The notes beneath the pieces are model-generated. The model worked only from the letters and a program-made list of their open reading frames with translations, did no database searches and was not told the DNA's origin. Positions 50,733-60,946 of a DNA stretch of 64,000 nucleotides are shown one piece after another (the stretch's first letter is position 1; each line of letters opens with the position of its first letter). A program made the position numbers and the translations under genes. This DNA comes from Isochrysis galbana (lineage: Eukaryota > Haptophyta > Isochrysidales > Isochrysidaceae), in the NCBI GenBank assembly GCA_018136815.1, contig CM030931.1:4656148-4720147 (forward strand), in the 5' to 3' direction.

Positions 50733-52485
50733 TCATTGGTTGCCGATCAGATTCCCCACTGTCTTTGAGAGAGAGAAGTCGTCGACTGCATCATCAATAC
50801 GATCAGCAAAGGCAGCTAGCGACTCGAGTGTGACCTCCGGGTGGCTTCCTGTTTCTGACCATGTACCATTGATAGTTTTGCCAACTACTTGCATGCTTTG
50901 ACCCACCGCACTATTGACCGCGGCTTGAGCTTCCTCCATCCCATTGGACACGGCCAAGATTCCATCATCCATTGCTTGCATTGATTGGTCTAGCACCTCT
51001 TTGACACCTAGTTCAGTTGCAGCCGCACCAACAGCCTCTGCGACAGCAGCTTCAGTCTCCCCGAGAGCGTCCTCGATGACCCTGCTCATATTGTTCACAT
51101 GACTATCAATCTCATGGCGAATAACATCAACCGTTTCCGACGCGTAGGGCAAGCCTCCTTTTGCTCTCTCAAGTCCATTTGTTGCAACCGATTCAAGTGT
51201 GTCCTCAAGACTTGCTACCGCCTGATCGACGGCGTCGAGGGCAGCACTTGCGGCGATTGCGGCGTTGGCAGTGGCAGCGGACGCAAGAGCTGCCGCATCT
51301 GCGGCTGTTTTGGCAGCCTCAAGCGTTGCTGCACTAGCAGCGCTTGCTGCCGCTGCGGCTGCTTTGGAAGCTTGAGCAGCTGCAGCTTCGGCTGCTGCTG
51401 CTGCTGCTTTTGCGGCTGTCTCTGCTTTGGCACTCACACTCTCTACCCCAGCTTCTGCGGCAATTGCTGCGGATTCTGCAGCGGCACTTGCTTCAGAGGC
51501 AGCCGCAACGGCAGCAGCTGATGCTGCCTCTGCAGCCGCATACGCACTGGCTGTGATGGACTCGATGCCACTGTTTAAACCGACATTCAGCACTGAATCA
51601 TGGACTGCCTCAAAGACATTCAGTACCGAGCTTCCTACGTTGCCTATATTTGCAACGCTCATGACGGATTCGGCAGACAGAGCCTCAGAAAGCGAAGAAT
51701 CCCCGTCTTCCGAGGCGGGCTGAGCGTATTCGTCGGCAGCGACCTTCCACCCAAAGTTCATTGGTCCCGTTGAGTGCACAAGGTTCGACTTAAGTGTGCC
51801 AGCTCCTTGCTTTAATCGTCGAGCAACATCTCCAAGGAATCCGTTCGTCGCGGCTATAAATTGATGGGTTTCTTGGTCTGCGACGTGAGCCTGAGAACGT
51901 AGGTTTGGTAGGCTCAGCAAAGGCACGGCAAATTTAATTGCATTCAACGAGCTCCCATTATTCTAACAACACACTGATAGAGTGTGAACCCTCACAGCTC
52001 GAGCTGGGCTCCAAGCGCACCATAGCCGATGCAGCCTGCTTGATGGTGGCCTTCGCGCCAGCAAATTCGGCTTTGACTTCTTCTCGCCAATCGATGCTCG
52101 CGGCCATACTTGCTTCCTCTTTGACAAGTTTGGCAAACTTCCTTAAGGCTTCTCGGTCAGCGGATGTTGAATCTCGCGCAGATTGCCCCGCCTTGGCTGG
52201 TCGAACACGGCGTCGCTTCGCCCATTCAGGTGTCGACAGGAAGTCTTCGTACGGAGCGGGCCCGCCGAGGACGCCAGATGTCACGGCACTCAGCCCCGCA
52301 AGGATGCTGAGCCCGCGTTTCTTGCTGGCGCCAGATCGCTTGACAGACGATCCTGGATCTGTCGACGCCGCGGGGGATCGCACGACAGGGGTTGGTGTCG
52401 AAGACATTCCACACCGAATTGATTTGAACGGCGAGTACTGCAGCGACGAAGCGTGCTGGATCTCCGCGTTCTCTTTGGACTCCAT
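50733..52485 (-). CDS. Ala-rich helical protein of unknown function (540 aa)
   Basis: Two exons, 52485-52021 and 51890-50733, joined by a 130 nt intron (GCTATG/GTGCGC to TTCTCAG). The two open frames alone would end or start at stops, and this splice keeps phase. The N-terminus starts MESKENAEIQHASSLQYSPF and contains a short hydrophobic segment RGLSILAGLSAVTSGVLGG. Residues about 240-350 are nearly all Ala with Ser, Glu and Lys (EAAAAQASKAAAAAASAASA), predicting a very long amphipathic helix. The C-terminal 130 residues are less biased (VDVIRHEIDSHVNNMSRVIE, GTWSETGSHPEVTLESLAAF). It resembles LEA-like or lipid-droplet-type helices only in composition; no family is recognised. Confidence 0.65.
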
Positions 52486-52574
52486 GGTGAATGGAGGGTG
52501 GAGAGAACAAAGAAAGAGGCCGACCGACCAGGTGCGTTCGGTTTGAATTGCGATTACCCCTTCAAGCAACAACT

Positions 52575-52783
52575 TCCACTCAATTTATTTATACCCCAGT
52601 CCTCCCCTCGGTATTTCAGCTCATTAAGTCAAGAAGGCGCCAAAGCGCCAAAGCCTGAGCAAAAGCATTAGTACTCTAGCATAAAAAATCTGAAGATTTA
52701 GGCTACAACTGCTAGCTGAAAAGGACCACACGGCATTCTCTTCCTTGTTCGGTCTGTCAGCAGGTCCCTGTGCGTTCCGTGAT
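52575..52783. other. Upstream region of Ala-rich gene with LINE tail
   Basis: AAAAAATCTGAAGATTTAGG followed by CTACAACTG at 52684-52712 resembles the LINE 3' tail on the minus strand. AAGGCGCCAAAGCGCCAAAG lies at 52634-52653. Confidence 0.45.
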
Positions 52784-53580
52784 AAAAAAACTTCATAATA
52801 TTCTTATACCGCACTCGCGCCGGTGAATGGAACCACTACCTACACATAGCATACTTTCTACGCCCCCACTCCCCCGGCCCTCCCCCCCCCCCCCCCCCCC
52901 CCCCCCGCCATCAGGCGGCTCCCTCCGTGCACTACTAGGGGGATAGGGGCAAAGGGCTTAGATTTAGATATGGTCCGGTGGCCCGCGCCCCCCCCCCGGC
53001 AGTTATCCGTTCCTCCGTTCCCCCCTTCCTCCTCTGCCTACCGGGCTGGTGGCGGCCTCAGACCCGACTTATCCTGTAAATAGGTGTTGACTTACCCATT
53101 TTTCGGTGAGCGGAGCTCTCGCTCCGCCCACCCCCTTCTCCGCGCTCTCTCTCCCCTCTCCTGCAGGCACGCGCGATGGCGCGCTTGGGACAGGCCTGCA
53201 ACTGCCCCTGGCGACCCCTGGAGGCTCCTGGAGGCCAGCTCAGGGGGCAGAGGAGGCTGGGGCTAGGCCATGGCCTCCCCTGCCTCTCCCTTGCTGGCGC
53301 TCCTGGGCCTCAGGGGCCCCCACTCTGCACCTGTTTGCCTGTCGAACAGGGGGGAGGGGGGGTTGGAGCGATGGGCTGGCCACGACAGGCCAGGACCAGG
53401 ACGCGCGAGGCAGGCGAGCCTGCCACTGAGAGAGTGGGTCAGCAGGGCAGTGGGCTCCTGGTAAGCCATCAGGCGTGCCAGGAGCATGGGTGGTTCCTCC
53501 CCCATGGCCATGGCAGGGGAGGATTGAAGAGAGGGGGGGGCTCGTGCCCCCCCATGGGCGAACTAAGTATAAACTTAGTT
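52784..53580 (-). mobile_element. R1 retroposon, copy e
   Basis: Inverted copy ending AACTAAGTATAAACTTAGTT. Its 3' end (AATATTCTTATACCGCACTC, GAATGGAACCACTACCTACA) matches the subtype of copy c. A C/G homopolymer of about 26 C lies at 52881-52906. No matching target duplication was found, so one flank may have changed. Confidence 0.75.
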
Positions 53581-53847
53581 CCCGGGGCGCTCAAACAAAG
53601 CGTGCTTATAGAGACCCCCGAGTAATGCCTCACTCAGGCCCAGCACTTGGCTCGTGGGCCACCCGACGGGCGCGCCAAGCTGCACGAACAAACCAAGGTA
53701 CTTCTCGCCGCTTTAGCTTGCCAATAGGCTACAGCAAAAACGGCAGTGCAAGATCACCATCCGTGAGGCGACTAGGCTGCCTCCAGATGTAAGGGGTGAG
53801 GGTGAGTGAGGGTGGTGGTTTACAGGGTGCAGCAGTGCGACGGTCTC
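53581..53847. other. Intergenic, nothing recognised
   Basis: 3' flank of the TatD-like gene. Confidence 0.4.
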
Positions 53848-55243
53848 TCATGCGGAGTCTAGAGTAAAGGGTAGCCGAAACACCCTCACCGAGTTTGCGA
53901 GCGCGGCGTCAGCAATGATAGGCTCATCGCTTGGAGTTCCCCCACGCGCTGCGTTGAGCACTTGCAGTACGTGCTCAATCTGCGCAGGCTCGTTCCGATC
54001 CTTGACACGGCAGCCCTGCTGCCATTTCTCCTTCTTCACCTCTTCCCACTTGGACTTGCGCATGTGTTTGGCCCCAACATGGGAGGGCTTGATGCCGCAC
54101 CATGGTGCATCCGTCTCAAGGTGAAGCCGGTCCAAGGGCACCTTGGCAGCAACCTCAAAACCCTGTTGCGTACGCAGACTGCAACCGTTCAAGCCAATGT
54201 CGATGCCCAATTTGAGCAGTGTCTCCAGCGTTGCTTCGTCACCATCAAACGAATGAATCACCGCTCCTTCAGCCAGGGCTTCAGGATAACATCGACAAGC
54301 CGATTCCATGTCGCTTGAGGCATCTCGCGAATGCAGGAAGAGAGGCAAGTGCACCTCGGCCGCGAGTTTTAGCTGAGCGTCAAAGGCGAACCGTTGTACC
54401 GCAGCTGGGCTGAAGAAGAGACGCGCGTAGTCGAGCCCGCACTCCCCTACAGCGACCACTGTGCCATCGCTGACTCCATCCCGAATTGCCTCGCGCAGCG
54501 CTTGCACATGACTCGCAGCAGCGGCCACGACTTCGGCTGTACCCAGCAGGTGCTCCTGCGCCGCTGTCAGAGCAGTGATCGCGGCCTGCATCTTATCGAC
54601 AGCGTCCGCAGCTGCATCTGACTTGTCGACAGCTTCCTCAGCTGCCGAAACGTCTGCCATGAGCATCATCAACTCTGAACGTGCTGCTTTCGGCAGAAAG
54701 TTGAGGCTGCGCGTTGGATGTACGCCGACCGTCGAGTAGAGGGCGACAGGAGACGTGGCCCGCAGCTCTCGAATCATCTTGATCGCCGCGCATGCCTCCT
54801 CCAGGCTACCAGCTGTCACCAAACATCGCTCAACTCCAGCCTCAGCTGCACGGGCCAGCACGTCTTGCAGGTCATCCGGGTGGACCGTCTTCCCCCTGTG
54901 TACAAGGTGTGGGCATGCGGCGTACTGAGACGGGTTACAAGATGACTCCCATCGGCCTCCGAAATCGCGCTCCACACGAGCCACCTCAGACTTGGCGGAG
55001 TCGTGCTCCGCACCTGTAGTTTCCGCGGAACATCGGATCGAGCAGGTTGGCACCAATGTCGCAGAAGCGGATGCGCCGACTGGAGGAAGGTGGGCTTATG
55101 AAGGACGGGGTGGAGGTGCTCATCTCAGCGTCCGAGAGCACCGTGTGCGCGCGCACGGGCAGGCTTCCCGCACGGACTTGAGCGATGAGTAGCGAGAGCG
55201 CGTCGACCGATGTCAGCATCCGACGGCTCTTCAATCCCCTCAT
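53848..55243 (-). CDS. TatD-family metal-dependent deoxyribonuclease
   Basis: Two exons, 55243-55014 and 54895-53848, with a 118 nt intron (TACAG/GTGCGG to TACACAG); 425 aa. The splice rebuilds the family signature DIGANLLDPMFRGNYR plus GKTVHPDDLQDVLARAAEAG. Further motifs: YSTVGVHPTRS, VAVGECGLDY, LPLFLHSRDA, AVIHSFDGDEATLE, GIDIGLNGCS and HLETDAPWCGIKPSH, giving the metal ligands and the catalytic acid of eukaryotic TATDN1-type enzymes (3'-5' DNase, roles in DNA repair and chromosome fragmentation). Unusual: a helical Ala-rich insert of about 80 residues (VSAAEEAVDKSDAAADAVDK to SHVQALREAI) between the GVHP and GECGLD motifs. Start 55243 is the first ATG; 55123 is an alternative. Upstream lies R4 copy A, 144 bp away. 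Confidence 0.88.
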
Positions 55244-55386
55244 GTCGTCCCTCTCCCAGGTGCTTGTACTCCTACTCTCACTTACTTTAGTAGGAGTATC
55301 CTCTACATATCCCTGTAAAAGCAGCCTAAACTGAAAAATAGAAATCGAGAGAAATGTGAGTTGTTCAATTGTTTACTCTCTAAAAC

Positions 55387-55765
55387 GCGTCAGAGTTTTA
55401 TTGTTGTGTTAGTATAACCTTAGTGCTGCGGGACCGTAGCCCTTCGACGGCAACGGAGCCCCTACCCCGCGATGGGGGTGTGCGCGGTTGGCGCATGGCT
55501 CGTCCGGTGTATGTGGCTAGGAATGCTAGCTAACAAGATGTCATACGACGCTATAAGTTCTAACGTGGTACCCCCGCCGAGAGGTCACCGCAATCTCCAT
55601 GACACCAGCGCGCGCGTCGACGCTCAAGGGTGCAACACATCATCGAATGGACTCGACGCATTCGATGAAAATCTTTCCTTCGAATTTGTGGCTGCCGAGC
55701 GGGCCACACGTTCCCACAACTGGTGGGACCTGGACAATATGGTCAGTCTACACAAATTCTTCAGT
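55387..55765 (+). repeat. R4 element, copy A
   Basis: Begins GCGTCAGAGTTTTATTGTTG. ATG 55472 opens MGVCAVGAWLVRCMWLGMLA, and this copy keeps one frame through NGLDAFDENLSFEFVAAERA and WWDLDNM up to 56353. The first 179 bp (55387-55565) are identical to 57862-58040. The conserved amino acids across R4 copies in this frame suggest an ancestral coding element. Confidence 0.75.
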
Positions 55766-56345
55766 GGTGGCCGATACCAGATCCGCAAGCATTCACCAGT
55801 TCAAGGGTGGGAAGGACACTTTACCACATCGAATCACTCCAAGCACCCCTCAGCTCTTACTTCTACGGCTGTGGGGGTCGTGCGGCGAAGGCAACGGCCG
55901 TCCGCTCTGCACCACGGCGCCGGGCAGGACGATCCTCGTCGAATCCCCCCGGACGCCATCACGCGGAAAGGTCATCCCGGGCCGGCATGGTCTCCACAAC
56001 TCGCTCAACACGAGCAGGAAGACTGCCATTGCTATGGGGAAGATTCGATCTCGACGGTTCAAGATACGATCTCCCCCTCGCATAACTGCCCGTCTTCCCC
56101 GCTTGTATCGTGGCAGAAAACTGCCCGCCTGTCTTCTCTGTCCCACGCCGCGGGCGATTTCCAGGAATCGCAGATCGTCCCCCGCGCGGGGAAAACGCCG
56201 CGGGGCGCCGTCAGGAAGCTGCAGTTTCCCCCCGGCGCGGGGAGACCGCCAAGAGGCCCGAAGTCGCGTTCCGTCAAAAGAGGACCAGGTGGTTTTTCAA
56301 CATATCTGTTTTCTTTTTTAGTTATTAACAACAGTGGTACAAAAC
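55766..56345 (+). other. R4 downstream region and R9 end
   Basis: The R4 frame continues open to 56353 without a recognised domain. CCCCGCGCGGGG-type hairpins occur at 56180-56240, and GTCGCGTTCCGTCAAAAGAG at 56263 followed by a T-rich stretch is the R9 terminus. Confidence 0.4.
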
Positions 56346-56375
56346 AAAGCTAATCGCCGTATACGAGATGTACAT

Positions 56376-56794
56376 AGAAACTTTTTCCTCTAATGCCCAC
56401 ATTAACGTAAAGTCGCCGTATACGAGATGTTTCGTTTACGCAGCACATGTGATTACTTGCAATCATTGTGCACGCCGTGCGTATGCGCATCGACTTCCCC
56501 CCTCGCGAGGGCGCCGTGCGTGCGCATAGAAACTTTTTTCCCTAAGGCCCACATTAACGTAAAGTAGCCATATACGAGATGTTTCGTTTGCGCAGCACGT
56601 GTGATTGCTTGCAATCATTGTGCACGCCGTGCGTATGCACATCGGCTCCCCCCCCCCGCGGGGCGCCGTGCGTGCGCATAGCAACTTCCAGGAAGGTGCA
56701 CGCCGTGCGTTCACTCTTTCCGCGGGGGGACTCTGGACGCAGAGGCGGTCGGGAACCGCGGGGGCACCCCTGGGACCGGGGAAAATATTACCGT
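56376..56794. repeat. R7 hairpin repeat, two tandem units
   Basis: Units of about 152 bp: AGAAACTTTTTCC, GCCCACATTAACGTAAAG, ATACGAGATGTTTCGTTT, TTGCAATCATTGTGCACGCC, and a CCCCGCGGGG-type hairpin ending GCGCCGTGCGTGCGCATAG. They start at 56376 and 56528. The last part (TGCACGCCGTGCGTTCACTC to GGGACCGGGG) equals 17885-17980. Confidence 0.75.
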
Positions 56795-57861
56795 AAAAAA
56801 AAAACTTCTGAAGATTCAGGGCTACACACCTACTAGTTATGGGATTTCCCTTCGCTATCTACACCGCCCTTATCATCCCTCCCTCCACCTCTTCCCCTGC
56901 CCCCCTTCTTTCCTTTTTCTTCGGTTTCCGGGGTCCGGCCTCGGTGCGCTACCTGAGGCCTGGTTTAGAGTGTGGGGTCCGGGCAGGCCTTCTGGAATTG
57001 TCTTTGTTGTCGAATGTGTCCGTCTGGTCGCTTTTTGTTTGTTTGGTTTATATCCCGGTTCCATTGTCTCTACCAGCGGCTTAGGTAGGTGTATCGATGT
57101 TTCAATTTCCTTTGTTCCCTTGGTCCATGGTCCCCTCGACAGCGTGTGCGATCCCCAGCTTGGAGGCTAGTTCCACTAGCTCCGCGCTGGGCTTAAGACC
57201 GCCTTTGTCGTTCCTGTTGAAAACGGGTCTCAGGTCATTCATGTCTATCCTTTTTTTAGGCTGTCTTCCCATGCCCGCTTGGGCGGTTCTCGCCGAGTCG
57301 GTTTCTTGTGCGAAGAGGAGTGCTTTACTTAGTATGGTGTATCTCTCTATTATTCTTATTAGTATGGATTCTTCCGAGTATTTGATGCCGTCGTAATGTA
57401 TCCTATAGAAGTCCGTGAGTATATATCTCCACGCTAATAGGTATAGTACGTATATCGCTTTTGGGGCGTCTCCTTTTGGGTATATGAATAGGTTGTCTAC
57501 AATTGTTTCTTCCCTGCTCCTTTCTAATCCTGGTGTGAACCGTGCAATTTTATTCAGTTCGCCTAGGATGTTAGTTATCCCGGGGCATTCGCCTAGGTGT
57601 ATCGAGGATTCATCCGTTTCCCCACAAATGCGGCACGTGCTGGTTCTGTCTGGAAAGCGGTTGTACGTGCCCACTCGCCTGTGTGTGATATGTTTGAAGT
57701 GTAGGTGCATGTCCCTCGCCGTTACCATTGGCGTGGTGTATAGTCGCGCCAGGTGCGCCCATGTGTCCCCTGGTATTTGGAGTTTTTCCTCCCATTTGGC
57801 CGGCCCCGTGAGGCGTTTGCGTTTGCGGGAGAATCAGGGTTTCGCCTTTGGCGATGGGGGA
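56795..57861 (-). mobile_element. LINE-like element, 5'-truncated, best preserved copy
   Basis: Minus-strand frame from 57861 to 57102: RKRLTGPAKWEEKLQIPGDT, WAHLARLYTTPMVTARDMHL, HFKHITHRRVGTYNRFPDRT, zinc knuckle CRICGETDESSIHLGEC, then FIYPKGDAPKAIYVLYLLAW, RYILTDFYRIHYDGIKYSEE and TAQAGMGRQPKKRIDMNDLR. This is the C-terminal end of a non-LTR polymerase; the catalytic part is absent. The 3' UTR ends with the GTAGCCCTGAATCTTCAGAA tail and an A-run (T on the plus strand complement) at 56795-56804. Its frame is uninterrupted, so the insertion is young. The 5' truncation point abuts the 179 bp repeat at 57862. Confidence 0.8.
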
Positions 57862-58040
57862 GCGTCAGAGTTTTATTGTTGTGTTAGTATAACCTTAGTG
57901 CTGCGGGACCGTAGCCCTTCGACGGCAACGGAGCCCCTACCCCGCGATGGGGGTGTGCGCGGTTGGCGCATGGCTCGTCCGGTGTATGTGGCTAGGAATG
58001 CTAGCTAACAAGATGTCATACGACGCTATAAGTTCTAACG
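57862..58040 (+). repeat. R4 element, copy B, 179 bp module
   Basis: Identical over 179 bp to 55387-55565. Contains the leader and the first 31 codons of the R4 frame (ATG 57947, MGVCAVGAWLVRCMWLGMLA). That frame continues without a stop into the SET-domain gene. Confidence 0.9.
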
Positions 58041-58135
58041 AAACGAGAGAGAGCTGCACGGGGAAACCTGAGTGGAGAGTGAGATTTTCCTCGTGTCGGC
58101 GGACCGACAGCACGAGCGAGGTGGCGACGAGAGTT

Positions 58136-58807
58136 ATGCTGCTCGGCGCTCTCGCCGCGAGTTCATGCTCGCTGCTTGCCTTTGACGCGCTGGCAGTGTC
58201 GCTCCGTGAACTTCATGTCGCCCGCATGAACATCTTCGCCGAGCGGGACGGCGTTCGCATTGGGCCATCTCCGGGCAAAGGGTTTGGAGTGTTTGCAACA
58301 CGCAGACTACCAGCAGAGGCGACCGTGGGTGACTACGTGGGAGAGCAACTTACGCAGCGCGAGGTGGACGCGCGCTACTCGCAGACGTGCGAACTGGACG
58401 ACTCAGACCGTGAGTGGTTGGAATCGCGCAGACGTCGCGGCGTCAGTTGTACAGGAAATTGTGTGTAGCGCATATGCCATGCAACCTCCACATCTTCCAT
58501 GCAGTGCATGCAACTTGTGGCAGTCCGAATCCCTGCTCCTTCTGACCTCCAAACGCCCCGTCCTGGTTCGACAGATCTTTTCAAGGTATCGGGTAATTGC
58601 TTCATCGACTCAGAAGACCCCGCAGTGGCCACATGGACGCGCTACCTGAACCATGGCACACCCAACCTGAGGGTAAAAAGCTTGGAGAGGGGGTATGATG
58701 GCAGTCCGCGTGTGTGGTTTGTCGCTACACGCGACATCGATCCGGGCGACGAATTGCTATGGGATTATGGCGAAGACTACTGGTTCGAAGACGACACGAT
58801 AGCATAG
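58136..58807 (+). CDS. Small SET-domain protein, probable lysine methyltransferase
   Basis: Two exons, 58136-58409 and 58575-58807, with a 165 nt intron (GACC/GTGAGTGG to TCGACAG); 168 aa. SET motifs: PGKGFGVFATRRLPAEATVG, DYVGEQLTQREVDARYSQ, FIDSEDPAVATWTRYLNHG, TPNLRVKSL, VWFVATRDIDPGDELLWDYG and EDYWF. The NH and the ELxxDYG elements that form the S-adenosylmethionine pocket are present. There is no pre-SET or post-SET cysteine cluster, so it is a minimal SET protein as in bacteria, viruses and some algae. From ATG 58136 the N-terminus is hydrophobic (MLLGALAASSCSLLAFDALA), suggesting a signal or organelle-targeting peptide. A longer version starting at 57947 would add 63 residues, the first 31 from R4 copy B. 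Confidence 0.82.
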
Positions 58808-59340
58808 TCATGGAGGCGATTGGCCCCGATTATTTAATCACGCCTCATCTTAGCCTGCTATTGCTATTTCTCCTATTTTTTGCCCACTCTTGAATTCAGC
58901 CGTCAGCCGTGCTACCAGCTGAGTGCGACGTAGTCCATGGACAACGCAAGAAGCCGGCCTGGCGTCGGCAATTCGGAGTAAGCGGATCTCACATTTGTCA
59001 GGCCCCGAATTCGTACTGGCATTGGATAGCTTGGTGGAGGTTTGAGGTTGGCGCGTGCGCAGAGTGTATTTAATGATTGATTATTAGTATTGGATGGCCT
59101 TGGACGTAATTACTACTCTCAAGCACGCGTTCTACACCCCTACGTCCCTGGCGTGACTCAACCTACTTTTATAAGTGGGGGTCAATGGGGGCCTCGCGAG
59201 GTCGTTTGCCTTCATTTGGTACGCCTCGTTTCCAAATACGCGATGCGCCGCTCCCGGCACAAAAAAAATCTTCTAGTATTTGAGCAAAGGCACCCACCTC
59301 ACAGTGCTCAACCATGTCTATAAATGGAATGTCGCCTGAT
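58808..59340. other. Intergenic, nothing recognised
   Basis: 3' flank of the SET gene; no gene or repeat recognised. Confidence 0.4.
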
Positions 59341-59347
59341 GATATGT

Positions 59348-59482
59348 CGATTCGGAATTAACTCCCCACCTCCAAGAATTGTTAGAAGGTGTCGATTCGG
59401 ATTCAGCTTCCCAAGTAAAGATTGAAAACAAAAGGCCGCTTATCGATTCGGGTTCAGCTCCCGTAAAGATTGAAACCACAAG
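59348..59482. repeat. Imperfect ~60 bp tandem repeat
   Basis: TCGATTCGGATTCAGCTTCC with AAGTAAAGATTGAAAACAAA, then TCGATTCGGGTTCAGCTCCC with GTAAAGATTGAAACCACAAG. A first, weaker unit lies at 59348. Confidence 0.6.
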
Positions 59483-60032
59483 GCCCAGTAACATCAAATA
59501 CAAAAAAGCTCGGCCCTAGGACACCGGGTCGAGCTCACCATGAGGGCGCTCCTGCCGAGCGAGTCCACCGCGGCAGGGGGCGTACATCTCATGCGAGCGT
59601 CTCCACGGGGTGCTCCTCAAGCAGCGCCATCACGCGCGATTGGTCTCCCCGCTGGCAGGCACCCAATCGGTCCTCGGCCGGAGACGACGCACGAGGGAGA
59701 CGCCGCCCGGGGGGGACATTCGCCCATAATTTCTTTATCAATGATAATGGAAGTGCGAGTAGCCATGCCACCAAAGGTAAAAATGAAACCCCCGTCCTCA
59801 GCATCATATCTTGAACTGCAAGCCAATTTGACCTCAAAAAACCAGCATCAGCATCAGTTACCAATAAAGAATTCGAGAACCGAGTGGCACGCTCTGAGCA
59901 GCTAGCCCGGAAAGTCATCCACTCCGCCAAAACGTGCCCCCCTCGATGAAAAGAAAACGCGCGCACTTCCAGCTGCCTCCTCGTCACGCATGACGTGGCC
60001 GCCGCGCAGCCGCCAGGGTCGACGAAGGATGC

Positions 60033-60365
60033 ATGGTCGCCGGCGGCCACATCCAGAACGTTGCGTTCATGTTAGAGCGTGAGCTGCCACGATATGCCGC
60101 TGCTGCGAAGGATTTCACAGTCGATCCGGTCGATGTACATGACTTTACAACAAAGGTGTTGCATTGGTGGGCATGTAATTGCACAAAGATCCCGACATGG
60201 GCACTTGCCGCCCGCATTGCCTTTTCATTGACTCCCAATTCGGCCGGATGTGAGCGTGTATTCTCTCTTGTGAAGTGTATGTTTGGTTCTTTGCAGACCT
60301 CCGCTCTCGCCAATCAAATTCAAGCCGGACTCATGTTGCGGTACAATGATCGTGATGTGTGCTAA
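60033..60365 (+). pseudogene. hAT transposase C-terminal fragment
   Basis: 110 codons: FTTKVLHWWACNCTKIPTWA, LAARIAFSLTPNSAGCERVF, SLVKCMFGSLQTSALANQIQ, AGLMLRYN. This is the hAT dimerisation domain (K-x-WW, then a P-x-LA-x-A segment, S-x-ERVFS). Upstream coding for the DDE part is not seen, so this is a remnant. It shows that hAT elements that could have mobilised the MITE at 38221 have existed in this genome. Confidence 0.75.
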
Positions 60366-60527
60366 GTGCTATGAAGCCAGACAGCCAAACTAGAGCTATC
60401 TATGAGTCTCTCCTTTTGTTATTTTTATTTGCATTCTCTCTACATCAAATAACGGCTTAAATCGTCGATGATGACGCGATGACGCGGCATCGGCGGCGGC
60501 AGCACGCGGTGCGGCGATCGCGGCGCA

Positions 60528-60650
60528 ATGAACAATGAACGAGCAACTCCGAGCAACTTCGAGCAACTCTGCGAGCAACTTTGCCCCTTTTGGGGCCTAT
60601 TTCAAGCAACTTTTGCGAGCAACTTTGGGGGTCTGAGCGAGCAACTCTTG
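60528..60650. repeat. GAGCAACT-type short repeats
   Basis: Seven or so irregular copies of GAGCAACTTTG or GAGCAACTCCG within 120 bp. Confidence 0.6.
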
Positions 60651-60654
60651 TCAG

Positions 60655-60945
60655 GCCCTAGAACTCGTGTATACGAATACGCCATACAAAACGGGAAACG
60701 TCGCGCTAGACGCAATTACGGTCGCGGACATAACGAAAGCCACGCTCAAGGCGTCCCGGAAAAACGACCCGCAAGCGGCAAAACTCGCATGAGAAAAAAG
60801 GCTACACATCACGAAGGACAAGTGCTGGAAACACGTAGCCAGGCTATACACACTACCACTACTAAAGCACACTGACAAACACATGCACTTCAAACATATT
60901 ACACATAGGAGGATAGGCACCAAAAACAGATTCAGTGAGAGCCCA
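60655..60945 (+). mobile_element. LINE-like fragment
   Basis: Frame LELVYTNTPYKTGNVALDAI, TVADITKATLKASRKNDPQA, a stop after AAKLA, then ITKDKCWKHVARLYTLPLLK, MHFKHITHRRIGTKNRFSE. Same region as in the copies at 19930-20230 and 57670-57861. It is cut off just before the zinc knuckle, where a relative of R3 begins. Confidence 0.7.
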
Positions 60946-60946
60946 A

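Noticed and set aside
55387..58040. 179 bp repeats as LTRs of a retrotransposon
   Set aside because: No TG...CA ends, no primer-binding site or polypurine tract, and the interior is a mosaic of unrelated repeats without gag-pol.
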